A model generated the notes under the pieces. That model did no database searches and was not told where the DNA came from. It worked only from the letters and a program-made list of their open reading frames with translations. Positions 42,264 to 51,870 of a DNA stretch of 64,000 bases are shown in pieces. The position numbers and the translations under genes are program-made. Each line of letters opens with the position of its first letter. Positions within the stretch are counted from its first letter, which is position 1. The DNA is from an uncultured Bacilli bacterium (GTDB taxonomy: Bacteria; Bacillota_I; Bacilli_A; RF39; UBA660): positions 64,479 through 128,478 of the forward strand of contig CANPYM010000001.1 of assembly GCA_947588685.1 (NCBI GenBank), read 5' to 3'.

Positions 42264-44025
42264 ATTGTTCAAATTTAGGTTTCATCGTCCCTAATGTTTT
42301 TTGTTTATCAGGAGCTAACGTAGATGTTGATGTTTCACTTTCCATACTAACTTGAAGTTTTCGTTTATTCATATTAGAAATATTTTGAGCTTCTAGTTCA
42401 ATATATTCCAAAGTCTTACAAGCATAAAAATGAACGTAGGCGTCGGTAAGCTTCTTTATATTCTCTGCTTCATCCACACTAAAGTCTACTTCTGATAGAC
42501 TTGCCGCCATACCAACATATTGGAAAAGTTCACCAGCAATCTTATTCATTTTTGATGCTTTAGCATTAACATATCGATCATATTCAGCACATAAGTTTCT
42601 TAAATCGTGGATATATTCACTTATGTCATCGAATGTCGTATCAAAGGCGATTTGATTAGTTTCCGTATTAACGCTACCACTTTCATCAAAATCAACAGAG
42701 ATGCGCTCTAAACCATGATCTGGAGAAAAAGTCCAATACCAATCGATAATCTGATCATACAAGCGATTTCGTTCGCCAACTAATTCTTCGTGCAAATCTT
42801 GAATCTTCTCCATATCAGAAGCATTCTTAAACCATTTCTTACATAACTTACGATAATGGCTTAATATATCCTCAATATGAAGTCTACTTTTTGAATCAGA
42901 TGCTATCTTATCAATATTATCATAAAGAAATGGTAGATTAACAAAGGCTTTCATATCATCATAATTTCCTAAACTAGGGCTAATATAAGGATTCTTATAA
43001 TGCTTTACAAGTGGCGCTAATTTTTCATCTGACAGTTCTTGTAAGAAAGTATCTCTAAGTTCTTTTAACTTATCTAAAGCATCTTGAGCAATATTTAAAG
43101 CTAGGTGGGGATTAGTTGTATGTTCCTTATCATCATCATACACGCCACCTTCTTCAAAGGCTCTTTTTAGTAAGCTTGGTATGTTGACCTGACATGGAAG
43201 TTCAAATGTTTTCGTGTCTGCTCTTAAGGTTGCATATTGCGCCATTAATGGTAAACAGGCAAATAATCTTTTCTCATCAGCCGCAATTGTCGCCAAAAAA
43301 GCTTCAGCCATACTTATTGGTGATATTTTATCAAACGTTCTAAACTGTTCATTTCCTAAATAATCATGGCGCATTTTATCTAATATGTCTTCTCTTGTCA
43401 TCGCCTGAACTTCTTCATATCTTCGTTCTAGTTTTTCCTTTTCATCAGCATTTTTAACTAAAGGATTTTGACAATCACGAAGATAATATTTAGCTAATCC
43501 TTCAAGAAGTTCGCCACCCGTTTTATTGAAAGTATAAGAATTTGATAATTTATTCATATCATCAATATATTCATCTATTTGATTAAATGTATAAGAATTA
43601 GATAGCTTTTCCATACCCTCAAATAATTCGGCTAATTGTCTCTCTAAATCTTCTTTTAAAGCAGTATCTTGCTCTAGTTGTTGAGTAACTTCATTGATGG
43701 AATATGTTAATGAAGTAAGCATATCTTGACGGTAGTCTTCCATCTCCAAATTAGATGAAGTATGAAGAAGACAATATAAAGGATATCTTTTATACAAACC
43801 TAAGGTTTCTAATAACTGCTTATCAATATCCCTTTTTATTTGGGCCCATCTATATTGCGGAAAGGTACTAATATCTAAATGATGGGGTTCAGCCATAGTC
43901 TGAAAGAAAGTTATCGTTTTACTTTGAAGCGCTAAATCCTTTTGAAAATGAAAAATCTGTCCATCAATGTGACCTAAAAATTTTCTTAAGTGTTCACCTT
44001 CTTCGGGTGTTGATACTAAACTCAT
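42262..44025 (-). CDS. Large cytosolic orphan protein
   Basis: 587 residues, Glu and Leu rich, mostly helical, no membrane segment or signal peptide. A nine-residue word, KLSNSYTFN, occurs twice about 20 residues apart (near 145 and 165). Ends in a Thr/Ser-rich tail (SMESETSTSTLAPDKQKT). No family recognised. Upstream on the same strand is the AraC/VirD4-like pair, which may be functionally linked. Confidence 0.65.
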   Translation of the reverse strand: MSLVSTPEEGEHLRKFLGHIDGQIFHFQKDLALQSKTITFFQTMAEPHHLDISTFPQYRWAQIKRDIDKQLLETLGLYKRYPLYCLLHTSSNLEMEDYRQDMLTSLTYSINEVTQQLEQDTALKEDLERQLAELFEGMEKLSNSYTFNQIDEYIDDMNKLSNSYTFNKTGGELLEGLAKYYLRDCQNPLVKNADEKEKLERRYEEVQAMTREDILDKMRHDYLGNEQFRTFDKISPISMAEAFLATIAADEKRLFACLPLMAQYATLRADTKTFELPCQVNIPSLLKRAFEEGGVYDDDKEHTTNPHLALNIAQDALDKLKELRDTFLQELSDEKLAPLVKHYKNPYISPSLGNYDDMKAFVNLPFLYDNIDKIASDSKSRLHIEDILSHYRKLCKKWFKNASDMEKIQDLHEELVGERNRLYDQIIDWYWTFSPDHGLERISVDFDESGSVNTETNQIAFDTTFDDISEYIHDLRNLCAEYDRYVNAKASKMNKIAGELFQYVGMAASLSEVDFSVDEAENIKKLTDAYVHFYACKTLEYIELEAQNISNMNKRKLQVSMESETSTSTLAPDKQKTLGTMKPKFEQ

Positions 44026-44083
44026 ACTATCACTCCTATAAATATGAGTAATATTTTAACAAATATCTATATTGCTGTCAATA

Positions 44084-44114
44084 AAAGACAAAGGAATATC
44101 CTTTGTCTTTTCTA
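44084..44114. terminator. Bidirectional terminator after AraC-type gene
   Basis: AAAAGACAAAGG-AATAT-CCTTTGTCTTTT. Confidence 0.75.
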
Positions 44115-44570
44115 TTTTTTGGCTAATACTTTAGGAGATGATAAACTTTTTTGCTTGATACTATTATTTTGAAGACGAAGCTTATTAAGTTGCTTATGAT
44201 TATGTTCTAAACATTCCTTTAAATCACCAGTTTGTAATAATGATAACTGATTATAATTATTTTTAAATTGTAAGGGGCTAATACCCGTCAATCTATAGAA
44301 TATCTCACTATAGTATTCTAAAGAATGATAACCATGATCAAGAGCTATTTTAAGTATCCGATGATCAGTCTTTAACAAATCATTAATACTTTTAACAATC
44401 TTTCGTTCATTAAGATATTCCATAATTGTTAGACCAGTCGCATTTTTAAAGCCACGCATAATGGTAAAGCGATTAAAATGAAACTGGTTAGCAATATCAT
44501 CAACAGTCGGATTATCATAAAGATGTTCTTCAAGATACTCTAGTATATTAGCAATTAGTTTATCTTCCAT
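44112..44570 (-). CDS. AraC-family DNA-binding protein
   Basis: 152 residues. Two helix-turn-helix units at the N-terminus: NPTVDDIANQFHFNRFTIMR and LKIALDHGYHSLEYYSEIFY followed by LTGISPLQFKN, the canonical AraC pattern. No sensor domain of usual size; the C-terminal 45 residues are polar. Three bases downstream of the VirD4-like gene, so likely co-transcribed. Confidence 0.85.
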   Translation of the reverse strand: MEDKLIANILEYLEEHLYDNPTVDDIANQFHFNRFTIMRGFKNATGLTIMEYLNERKIVKSINDLLKTDHRILKIALDHGYHSLEYYSEIFYRLTGISPLQFKNNYNQLSLLQTGDLKECLEHNHKQLNKLRLQNNSIKQKSLSSPKVLAKK

Positions 44571-44573
44571 TTT

Positions 44574-45980
44574 TTACTCCATAAAATATTTATTTAAATC
44601 AAATACTTTGACTTCTTGTTCAGCACGTTTTTCTAATTTTGTATGACCTTTAGCAAATGAGATTTCCATTTGATAGAAAGGAACTAATTTAGTTGGGTAT
44701 GGCATTAAACGATTTTTAATTAAAATACCTGCCCACATTGGCATTCTTTTTAAAGCATCAACACTAACTAATGGTTGGTGTGCTTCTTTCATACCACATT
44801 CCTCACTAATGCTTCTTGCGGTTGCATCATCACTAGTTAATAAATATAGAACATTAGAGATAGCTTGTTTAGCTTGATCTAAAGTTAAAGGGCCATATAA
44901 GTCTTTGATTTTAAGATAGCTTTTAACCATAAAAGTAAATCTAATCTTATTACCACGACCTAATTCTAGCATATCAACTAAATTAGGTAAAGCGACACCA
45001 TTGTCATCAAAACCATCAAGAAGATAATTGAAAATGCCTTCCCTATTACTTTTAGAAATTAAATAATAAGTTTGACGAATAAAGATATTGATTAGTGTAT
45101 CAATCTCTTTTGATGAAGTATCACTTATAAGATAAATAATCATCTTCTTATGAGGCATATCAATAAAGTCAAAATCTGTTCTACTTAACATATTACTTAA
45201 ACTATTCATATTAGTATAATTAGCAAGGTTTTGATTTAAAACAGATAAAATACTACTTTTTGTTTCTGGTGGGGCTAAATGCGTACTAGCAATATTATGA
45301 TAAATAGTACCATTTTTATCTAAACTATTAAAGTAAGTATCAAGTAAATCTTTTTCTTCATCATCATTAGTCATAGTTAATTTACTAATACTATTTAAGT
45401 TAACCTCATCTTCAGTACCCTTTTCCATAAGACTAAGAGCTAAACCTGTTAAATATGATGATGCGGTATTTTGCCAGAATGGATCTCCAGCATTTTTCTC
45501 AAAATTAATCATCTTTGATAATTCTGATACCTGTCTTAAAGCTTCATCATCTTCGCCATTATCATGTAAATGTTTTGGCAAAGTTAATGGGTTCCAACTA
45601 TTACCTAAAGTTGGTTCACTAAAGTCTAGGGCAATGACCTCATAACCAGCTTGTTTAAAATCTTCAGCAGTTGTTTCATATAGTTCGCCTTTGATGTCTC
45701 TAACAATTGCTGATTCCCCTACTTCTTTAATTGTATATAGTAGTGGTAAACTAACAGTTTGTGTCTTGCCAGAACCAGTTGAGCCAATAATAAGGTTATG
45801 ATCTGAACCAATCGCTAAAATAGCCTTATCATTGATGGTACCCACAGGTATACCAGATGCTGTAATACTATTAGGACCTACAACATCAATTTGTCCTTTT
45901 ACTTTTAAAAGTTCATCAGTGCTTAAAAAACGAGCATAATAATTGTCTTCCAAGGTGCTAATTAAATTTTCATTTTGCAT
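44574..45980 (-). CDS. VirD4/TraG-like coupling ATPase without membrane domain
   Basis: 468 residues. Walker A GSTGSGKTQT; AIVRDIKGELYETTAEDFKQ is the 'DxKGELY' motif of type IV coupling proteins; FNYLLDGFDDNGVALPNL is the Walker B region, where the usual Glu (LLDEF) is Gly. The N-terminal membrane helices of VirD4 are missing. No relaxase, VirB4 or channel genes are in the window. It may be a remnant of a conjugative element or a reused DNA or protein pump. Confidence 0.8.
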   Translation of the reverse strand: MQNENLISTLEDNYYARFLSTDELLKVKGQIDVVGPNSITASGIPVGTINDKAILAIGSDHNLIIGSTGSGKTQTVSLPLLYTIKEVGESAIVRDIKGELYETTAEDFKQAGYEVIALDFSEPTLGNSWNPLTLPKHLHDNGEDDEALRQVSELSKMINFEKNAGDPFWQNTASSYLTGLALSLMEKGTEDEVNLNSISKLTMTNDDEEKDLLDTYFNSLDKNGTIYHNIASTHLAPPETKSSILSVLNQNLANYTNMNSLSNMLSRTDFDFIDMPHKKMIIYLISDTSSKEIDTLINIFIRQTYYLISKSNREGIFNYLLDGFDDNGVALPNLVDMLELGRGNKIRFTFMVKSYLKIKDLYGPLTLDQAKQAISNVLYLLTSDDATARSISEECGMKEAHQPLVSVDALKRMPMWAGILIKNRLMPYPTKLVPFYQMEISFAKGHTKLEKRAEQEVKVFDLNKYFME

Positions 45981-46046
45981 AATATTCCTCCTTCATTACG
46001 CCAATAATATAACATACCTTTTTAAACATTTTTTAAACAAAAGTGA

Positions 46047-47309
46047 CTACTTTGCAATAACGTAAGGATAATCTATTTCTTTTAGTGTTACATTGACATC
46101 TTGATGTAATAAGTCACTTGAACCAGCATATTTAACTAATAAATAATTACCCGTATGGCCAATTAAATAGCCATCGCGGTAAACTTCCGGAATAAAGCTT
46201 ACTTTTTTATCTAAAAACTTTTCCATATATGCTATTTCTAATTCCTTACTTTTACTAATTAATCTTTTAACCCGGTCCTTTTTGGTCTTTTCATCTAAAT
46301 GATTAGGCAATTCTTCCGCTTTCGTTCCCTTTCTTAAAGAGAATGGAAACACGTGAATTTTCGCAAACTTTATTGTATCGACAGTATCTAGAGTTTCTTC
46401 GAACAATTCTTCTGTCTCACCCGGAAAACCCACAATAATATCAGTCGTTATTGATATATCTGGTCTAATTTGTCTAATATGATTAATTTTATCAATAAAA
46501 TATTGTTTATCATATTTACGATTCATCAATTTTAAAATAGTATCTGATCCACTTTGAAGGGGAACATGAAGATGCGAAACAATTACATCATTATTTTTTA
46601 TAACATCTAAAACTTCATCATCTAACTCGGTTATTTCAATTGATGAAATACGTAAACGTTCTAATCCTTCTATTTTAACGATATCTTTTAAAAGCCCTGC
46701 AAAGGTGTAATCTTTTAAATCAGCTCCATAGTGTCCCGTATGAATACCTGTTAAGACAATTTCATGATGGCCGTTATTAACTAAGTTTGTAATTTCCTTT
46801 ATAACTTCATCTTTGTCTTTACTCCTAACTTTACCGCGAGCATAAGGAATAATACAATAAGAGCAATAATTTTCACAACCATCTTCAATTTTAACAAAGG
46901 CTCTTGTCCGGTTAAAATTATTTAACTGCATTTTTTCAAATGGCGCTTCCATAATATTTTCAATGCGCACAATTTTCTTGTGATCTTTTAAATATTCTTG
47001 AATTAAAGATGGAATATGACTTTTATCTTTATTTCCTAAAATAATATCGGCATCAATATTTTCAATACCAGCCCGAACTTGACTCATACAGCCACAGACA
47101 ATAACTATACTATTAGGATGTTCTCTTCGAACACGTCTTAATTCTTTTAACGATTTATTATCACTCGTATTAGTTACAGTACAAGTATTAATGATATAAA
47201 TATCGGCTTCATCATTTTCCACATAACCATTATTAATTAAATGATCACGAATAACATTGGATTCATAGGTATTAACTTTACATCCTAAAGTAATTATTTT
47301 AAATGTCAT
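46047..47309 (-). CDS. mtaB: tRNA t6A37 methylthiotransferase MtaB
   Basis: 420 residues. N-terminal UPF0004 domain with ITLGCKVNTYES and INTCTVTNTSD, Cys in VCGCMSQV; radical-SAM cluster CENYCSYCIIPYARG; C-terminal TRAM-like strand region. 'KVNTYES' and the length separate MtaB from MiaB. Adds the methylthio group to t6A at position 37 of tRNAs reading ANN codons. Confidence 0.93.
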   Translation of the reverse strand: MTFKIITLGCKVNTYESNVIRDHLINNGYVENDEADIYIINTCTVTNTSDNKSLKELRRVRREHPNSIVIVCGCMSQVRAGIENIDADIILGNKDKSHIPSLIQEYLKDHKKIVRIENIMEAPFEKMQLNNFNRTRAFVKIEDGCENYCSYCIIPYARGKVRSKDKDEVIKEITNLVNNGHHEIVLTGIHTGHYGADLKDYTFAGLLKDIVKIEGLERLRISSIEITELDDEVLDVIKNNDVIVSHLHVPLQSGSDTILKLMNRKYDKQYFIDKINHIRQIRPDISITTDIIVGFPGETEELFEETLDTVDTIKFAKIHVFPFSLRKGTKAEELPNHLDEKTKKDRVKRLISKSKELEIAYMEKFLDKKVSFIPEVYRDGYLIGHTGNYLLVKYAGSSDLLHQDVNVTLKEIDYPYVIAK

Positions 47310-47322
47310 CAAATCACTTCCT

Positions 47323-47361
47323 ACTAAAAAAACAAGTCTATTATAGCATAGACTTATAATT
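47323..47361 (-). terminator. Terminator after acidic membrane protein gene
   Basis: AAGTCTATGCTATAATAGACTT hairpin followed by seven Ts on the leftward strand. Confidence 0.65.
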
Positions 47362-48283
47362 TTTTACGAAAATCTTTTAGTGTTTGTAAAAACTCTTCAT
47401 TTTTAGTTAAATCTTCTAAAGCTGAAGTTTGTTCCAAACTCTTATCTAAATCTTCTGCCATCTTGGAATATATATCATCTAAAGATGGTTCGTCATCAAA
47501 AGATTCTTCAACTTCACGTGAAGGCGTATCTTCTTTAGATGGCGCTTGCGTGTCAATGCGACCATAGATTGGTGAGATAACTTCAGTTTGATGGAATCTT
47601 TTTTCCTCGACTTCTTCTTTTTTAGATACTTTATCATCTACTTCTGTTCTTAAAGGCCTTTTATCTTCTTCTTTATCTTCTTTTAAAGATTCTTCAATAC
47701 TCTGTTTTTCACGAATAAAATCAGATACGGTTTTTAATGGTTTTGATTCTAATTCATCTTCATAATATTCATCTTTACGATCTCTTACAGCCGCTACCAA
47801 TTCTTGATAACTAATGATTGATTGAGCCTCTTGTTCTCTTTCAAACTGTTCAACAATATCTTCGGGTGACAATTTAGAAGTTTGTTCAAGCTCTTTAACT
47901 AACTTTTCTATTTCTGTACTTGGATTATCTTCTAATATTTCTTCAGCTTCTTTTTCACTTTCGGCATCATATCGTTCTTCTATTTCTTCTTCGGTAACCG
48001 TTTCTAATTCTTCTAAAGAAGGTAGTTCATCTTCTTCCTCTTCGACATCATCATAAATATCCTCATAGTCATCAGGTGTGTCAATAATATCCTCTTTCTT
48101 GATATGTTTTACTTTTTTGATGTCTTCATCTTCTAATTCTTCTTCATAGATATTAATCTTTTTACCATCACGCATTGAACGAATAATTAAGATAATAAGC
48201 GTTATCAAAACAGCGCATAAAAAGATAATAATTCCAGCAAAAAGAGCATTATTATCAATTATCTTATTAATTATATCCCGCAT
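47354..48283 (-). CDS. Acidic membrane-anchored protein
   Basis: 309 residues from ATG 48283 (GGAGTGAT site). One N-terminal helix (LFAGIIIFLCAVLITLIILI), then about 270 cytosolic residues, over a third Asp or Glu, with long disordered and coiled stretches. Single-pass acidic proteins of this kind are common in low-GC Gram-positives beside division or envelope genes; no domain recognised. It follows rsmE by four bases. Confidence 0.68.
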   Translation of the reverse strand: MRDIINKIIDNNALFAGIIIFLCAVLITLIILIIRSMRDGKKINIYEEELEDEDIKKVKHIKKEDIIDTPDDYEDIYDDVEEEEDELPSLEELETVTEEEIEERYDAESEKEAEEILEDNPSTEIEKLVKELEQTSKLSPEDIVEQFEREQEAQSIISYQELVAAVRDRKDEYYEDELESKPLKTVSDFIREKQSIEESLKEDKEEDKRPLRTEVDDKVSKKEEVEEKRFHQTEVISPIYGRIDTQAPSKEDTPSREVEESFDDEPSLDDIYSKMAEDLDKSLEQTSALEDLTKNEEFLQTLKDFRKKL

Positions 48284-48287
48284 ATCA

Positions 48288-48998
48288 TCACTCCATAAAC
48301 TCATACTTAATCACACTAGTTAAGAAAAGTGGGACCGTCTCAACCCGCATAATTTGTTGCCCCAAAGAGACTTTTGTAAAATCCATTTCTTCTAGATTAG
48401 CTTCCTCATTAGGTGTTATACCACCTTCCGGCCCTACTACTAGTATAATTTTATCATAGCTATAAGCATTTTTCAAAGCGGACTTAATCGAAAGTTTTTT
48501 CTCACTCGTACTACAAATCAATTTTAAACCGGTTAGTTCTTTCGTAAATGACATATCTTTTTCTAAGCATATAAAAGGAATATCGACTCTTAAAGATTGT
48601 TCACTAGCTTCTTTACATATCTTTTGCCAACGTTCTAATTTGACTTTTGCTTTACGCTCATCAATGCTGACAACCGACCGACTAAAAGGCACAACATAAA
48701 AACCATTAACGCCCATTTCTGTTCCCTTTTGTAAAATTAAATCCATCTTTGGTTCTTTTAAAGTTGGAATTATTAAAACAATGTTAGGTCCAGGTGCCTG
48801 TTCAGTTACTAGTTCCTTAACTATTTTAATCCTTATATTGTCTAAATCAACAATTTCAGCTTGATATAATTTTCCCTCATAAACAGCTTCAATGAAATCA
48901 CCTTTTTGCATCCGCATAACATGACGGATATGATGTTCATCTGCTGGTTCTAAGACAATTTCGTCAGCTTTTTTATCTTTCGCAAAATATCGTTGCAT
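48288..48998 (-). CDS. rsmE: 16S rRNA m3U1498 methyltransferase RsmE
   Basis: 236 residues. N-terminal PUA-like part (HHIRHVMRMQKGDFI), SPOUT knot with LILQKGTEMGV, WQKICKEASEQSLR and the SAM-binding loop ILVVGPEGGITPNEEANL. Full length. Methylates U1498 near the decoding centre. Confidence 0.95.
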   Translation of the reverse strand: MQRYFAKDKKADEIVLEPADEHHIRHVMRMQKGDFIEAVYEGKLYQAEIVDLDNIRIKIVKELVTEQAPGPNIVLIIPTLKEPKMDLILQKGTEMGVNGFYVVPFSRSVVSIDERKAKVKLERWQKICKEASEQSLRVDIPFICLEKDMSFTKELTGLKLICSTSEKKLSIKSALKNAYSYDKIILVVGPEGGITPNEEANLEEMDFTKVSLGQQIMRVETVPLFLTSVIKYEFME

Positions 48999-49007
48999 AC
49001 CCTTTTC

Positions 49008-49697
49008 CTATTCAACAACCTTTTTAGGAATCTTACCTTGCGCTACCAAACGATCAACATTTTCTTGATTGATAACTTCTTTTTCCACTAAAAGTTTTAA
49101 GATTTGACGATCTAACTCAGTTTTATCCGCATCAGCTTCATACTGATCTTTCAAATCATCGATTTTTTCAAAGGCTTCTAATGTATCATGACAGATATTA
49201 GATAAAATAGGTGTTCCCATCAACATCCGGTGTCCTAAATTAGATTCTTGAACAAAAGTAAATCCGAATGTTGGAATACTTAAAAAGTAGATAGCAATAA
49301 AAGCAATCACATAGTTTTCAATAATACCAAATATTCCACCTAGTATTTTAGAAGGAATACCTAAAATAATCGTAGCTTTTAAAGCTTTCTCAAATAAAGA
49401 CGTTGCTTTAACAATAATCCTAAATATAGCCATAAATAAACTAAACATAATAATGAACGCTAAAAACTCGTATAAAAGAATATTAATACTGCTAACGCCC
49501 GATACTTTCCCACCGAAATCAAAAAATGGTAGATAAGTATAAAAAATAGTTGACACGAAGTTTTTAGTTACATAGGCTAAAGCTACTACAACTAAAAAGC
49601 CCACTGTTGAAACAACTTGTTTCATAAAGCCACTTTTATAGCCAATTAAAAAGCCAAATAATAAGAATATAATTATAAGTATGTCTACAATAATCAT
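49008..49697 (-). CDS. CvpA-family membrane protein
   Basis: 229 residues from ATG 49697 (GAGGTGGG site). Four hydrophobic segments; first block IIVDILIIIFLLFGFLIGYK SGF-type opening (DxxxxxxxLxGxxxGFxxG) is the CvpA signature. A cytosolic C-terminal helix bundle follows. Family members affect colicin V export, envelope stress and bile tolerance. Confidence 0.82.
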   Translation of the reverse strand: MIIVDILIIIFLLFGFLIGYKSGFMKQVVSTVGFLVVVALAYVTKNFVSTIFYTYLPFFDFGGKVSGVSSINILLYEFLAFIIMFSLFMAIFRIIVKATSLFEKALKATIILGIPSKILGGIFGIIENYVIAFIAIYFLSIPTFGFTFVQESNLGHRMLMGTPILSNICHDTLEAFEKIDDLKDQYEADADKTELDRQILKLLVEKEVINQENVDRLVAQGKIPKKVVE

Positions 49698-49771
49698 TTT
49701 TCCCACCTCATTATAATAATTATAACATATATTGAAAGAAATATGTTAAAATATATTTAGTGGGTGATAAC

Positions 49772-50716
49772 GTGACAATTACAGTAAAAGTTAGTGATAA
49801 TACAATGCAAGAAATGGAAGAGTTTTTTGAAGACTTTAAACGTCCTAAAACTCCGGCTTATGCTCGCTTTCAAGCCGATGATGCCGATTGCGTTGTAACG
49901 CTTTATGATTCCGGTAAAGCTGTCTTTCAAGGAATGAGTGCAGATATTTCCGCCCAGATGTGGATTGAAAGAGAAAGACATTTAAATCCAACTAAAAAAG
50001 TTGAGGTTAAAAATAGTGAACAAAAAGAGAAGAAAGAAAAACAAGATGTAAAAATTGACCCTAAAATTTATTATGCTAATACAATCGGCTCCGATGAAGT
50101 TGGTACAGGTGATTATTTTGGACCTATTGTTGTAACAAGTGCCTATGTAAATAAAGAAAATATTAAATGGTTAGAAGAATTAGGCGTTAAAGACTCTAAA
50201 AAATTAACCGACGATAAAATATTAGAAATAGTTCCGGAAATTATCAAAAAGATACCTTATAAAAGCATTATATTAACTAATAAAGAATATAATGAGCGCT
50301 ATAATGCTAATACCAATATGAATAAATTAAAAGCTATTCTTCACAACAACGTCTTAATTAAATTGACAAACGAAATTAAAGACTATGATTATGTCGTTGT
50401 CGATGAGTTTGCCAAAAAGTTTGTCTATTTTAACTATTTAAAAGAATCACCTAACGTTTTTAGGAATATTACTTTTATGACAAAAGGTGAAGATAAATGC
50501 TTATCTGTTGCTTGTGCTTCAATGATTAGTCGTTTTATCTTTATTAAAGAGTTTGATAAATTAGGAGAAAAAGTTGATACCTTTCTTCCTAAAGGAGCTA
50601 GTGATATAGTTACCAAAACAGGTAAAGAGCTTGTCGATAAGTATGGTGTTAATATCCTAAAAGAAATTGCTAAACTTAATTTTAAAAATACAGATAAAAT
50701 ATTAGAAAAGGAATAA
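49772..50716 (+). CDS. rnhC: Ribonuclease HIII
   Basis: 314 residues from GTG 49772 (GGGTGATAAC site). N-terminal TBP-like substrate domain (about 1 to 85), then the catalytic domain with DEDD residues: Asp-Glu in IGSDEVGTGDYFGP, Asp in YVVVDEF and Asp in FIKEFDKLGE region. The motif GSDEVGTGDYFGP identifies RNase HIII rather than HII. Cleaves RNA in RNA/DNA hybrids. Confidence 0.95.
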   Translation: MTITVKVSDNTMQEMEEFFEDFKRPKTPAYARFQADDADCVVTLYDSGKAVFQGMSADISAQMWIERERHLNPTKKVEVKNSEQKEKKEKQDVKIDPKIYYANTIGSDEVGTGDYFGPIVVTSAYVNKENIKWLEELGVKDSKKLTDDKILEIVPEIIKKIPYKSIILTNKEYNERYNANTNMNKLKAILHNNVLIKLTNEIKDYDYVVVDEFAKKFVYFNYLKESPNVFRNITFMTKGEDKCLSVACASMISRFIFIKEFDKLGEKVDTFLPKGASDIVTKTGKELVDKYGVNILKEIAKLNFKNTDKILEKE

Positions 50717-50742
50717 TCAAATGATTATTCCTTTTTTTGATA
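50707..50742. terminator. Bidirectional terminator after rnhC
   Basis: AAGGAATAATC-AAAT-GATTATTCCTT with T runs, between convergent genes. Confidence 0.75.
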
Positions 50743-51471
50743 ACTACTATTTTCTTCTTCCGCTACTCTTTTTAAAGCATCATTAATTTCATCAGTGCTA
50801 TAAAACCAAGTCGCATAATATTGGTGTGATGTTGTATCCATAGCTGTGCTAATAATCCAATCTTGAAAATCGGTTAGGCCATATAAAAATAATATGATTG
50901 TAGCGCAAAAAATACCATAAGTAAGCATTGCAATATAGTAAAATGAGTAACAAAAGCGTGGTAGTTTCATCTCTAATCTAATATTTATGTTTTTAATAAA
51001 TAAAATGCTACCCAAAAAGAGCATAATTAAACATACCGCCAAGCCAACTTTTAGTGTTGCTAATACATCCATTGTTACTAATTCATTACTATGATGACCA
51101 ATCATAATAAATAAAATTAAGGCTGGTAAAAAGATTAAGGCAACAACTATAAGTAATAGACCAAACCGTTTTTTCACTTGGCGCTGTTTTAAGCTCATCT
51201 CTAGTTCATTACTAATATTATCGTATTGTTCTTGCTTGATAACTTCATTTAATGTATCCATGGCTGTCGTTTTATCAAACTTTATCGTTTTATCTTCTTC
51301 AACGTCACTTAAAACAAGCGTTTTATTTTCTAAATCGGCTATTTTTTTATTGATTTTAACTTTAGGTGATAGATCCTCTAAATCCTTAGGATCTTCTTCA
51401 TCAGCAATACGCGATTTAAAATTCTTTAAAGCATCGGTTGTTTTTTCTAATTCTTCAAGTTCTTCTTTCAT
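50725..51471 (-). CDS. Four-helix membrane protein with KTTDAL-type N-terminus
   Basis: 248 residues. Cytosolic N-terminus ELEKTTDALKNFKSRI, then four hydrophobic helices (FGLLLIVVALIFLPALILFI; VGLAVCLIMLFLGSILFI; SFYYIAMLTYGIFCATIILF). The N-terminal block resembles that of the next upstream gene (DLDKTTDLLKAFKPRI), so the two are related in that part. No family recognised. Confidence 0.65.
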   Translation of the reverse strand: MKEELEELEKTTDALKNFKSRIADEEDPKDLEDLSPKVKINKKIADLENKTLVLSDVEEDKTIKFDKTTAMDTLNEVIKQEQYDNISNELEMSLKQRQVKKRFGLLLIVVALIFLPALILFIMIGHHSNELVTMDVLATLKVGLAVCLIMLFLGSILFIKNINIRLEMKLPRFCYSFYYIAMLTYGIFCATIILFLYGLTDFQDWIISTAMDTTSHQYYATWFYSTDEINDALKRVAEEENSSYQKKE

Positions 51472-51494
51472 ACTTCCTCCGCACTATTATAATC

Positions 51495-51806
51495 TTAAAA
51501 GAATTGATGATATCTAATAAAACGTAGACCATAAACAATGATACAACTCAAAATAAAGACAATACTTAAAGCACAAAAAGTCATACTTAAGATATCTGTT
51601 TTAGTTTTTTTCTTAATTACTTTAGGTGGTTCTTGAGAATATATTGATTGATTAGATGAATTAAGCTTACTAATCGCATCAGCGATACTACTATCAAGTA
51701 ATACTGGTGTCGCGCTAGCTTCAATACTTATCCGCGGTTTAAAAGCTTTTAACAAATCTGTTGTCTTATCTAAATCATCAAGAAAGGCACTGTCCTTATC
51801 TTTCAT
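51495..51806 (-). CDS. Single-pass membrane protein with KTTDLL-type N-terminus
   Basis: 103 residues: N-terminal DLDKTTDLLKAFKPRI, a Ser-rich linker, and one C-terminal helix (ILSMTFCALSIVFILSCIIV). Shares the N-terminal motif with the adjacent downstream gene, 24 bases away. Function unknown. Confidence 0.62.
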   Translation of the reverse strand: MKDKDSAFLDDLDKTTDLLKAFKPRISIEASATPVLLDSSIADAISKLNSSNQSIYSQEPPKVIKKKTKTDILSMTFCALSIVFILSCIIVYGLRFIRYHQFF

Positions 51807-51839
51807 CCTACCACCCTATTATGAATTATACCACAAAAT

Positions 51840-51870
51840 AAAAAAAGATAAATATTTTATTTATCTTCTT
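51840..51870 (-). terminator. murC terminator
   Basis: AAGATAAATA-AAA-TATTTATCTT followed by Ts on the leftward strand, overlapping the murC end. Confidence 0.6.
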
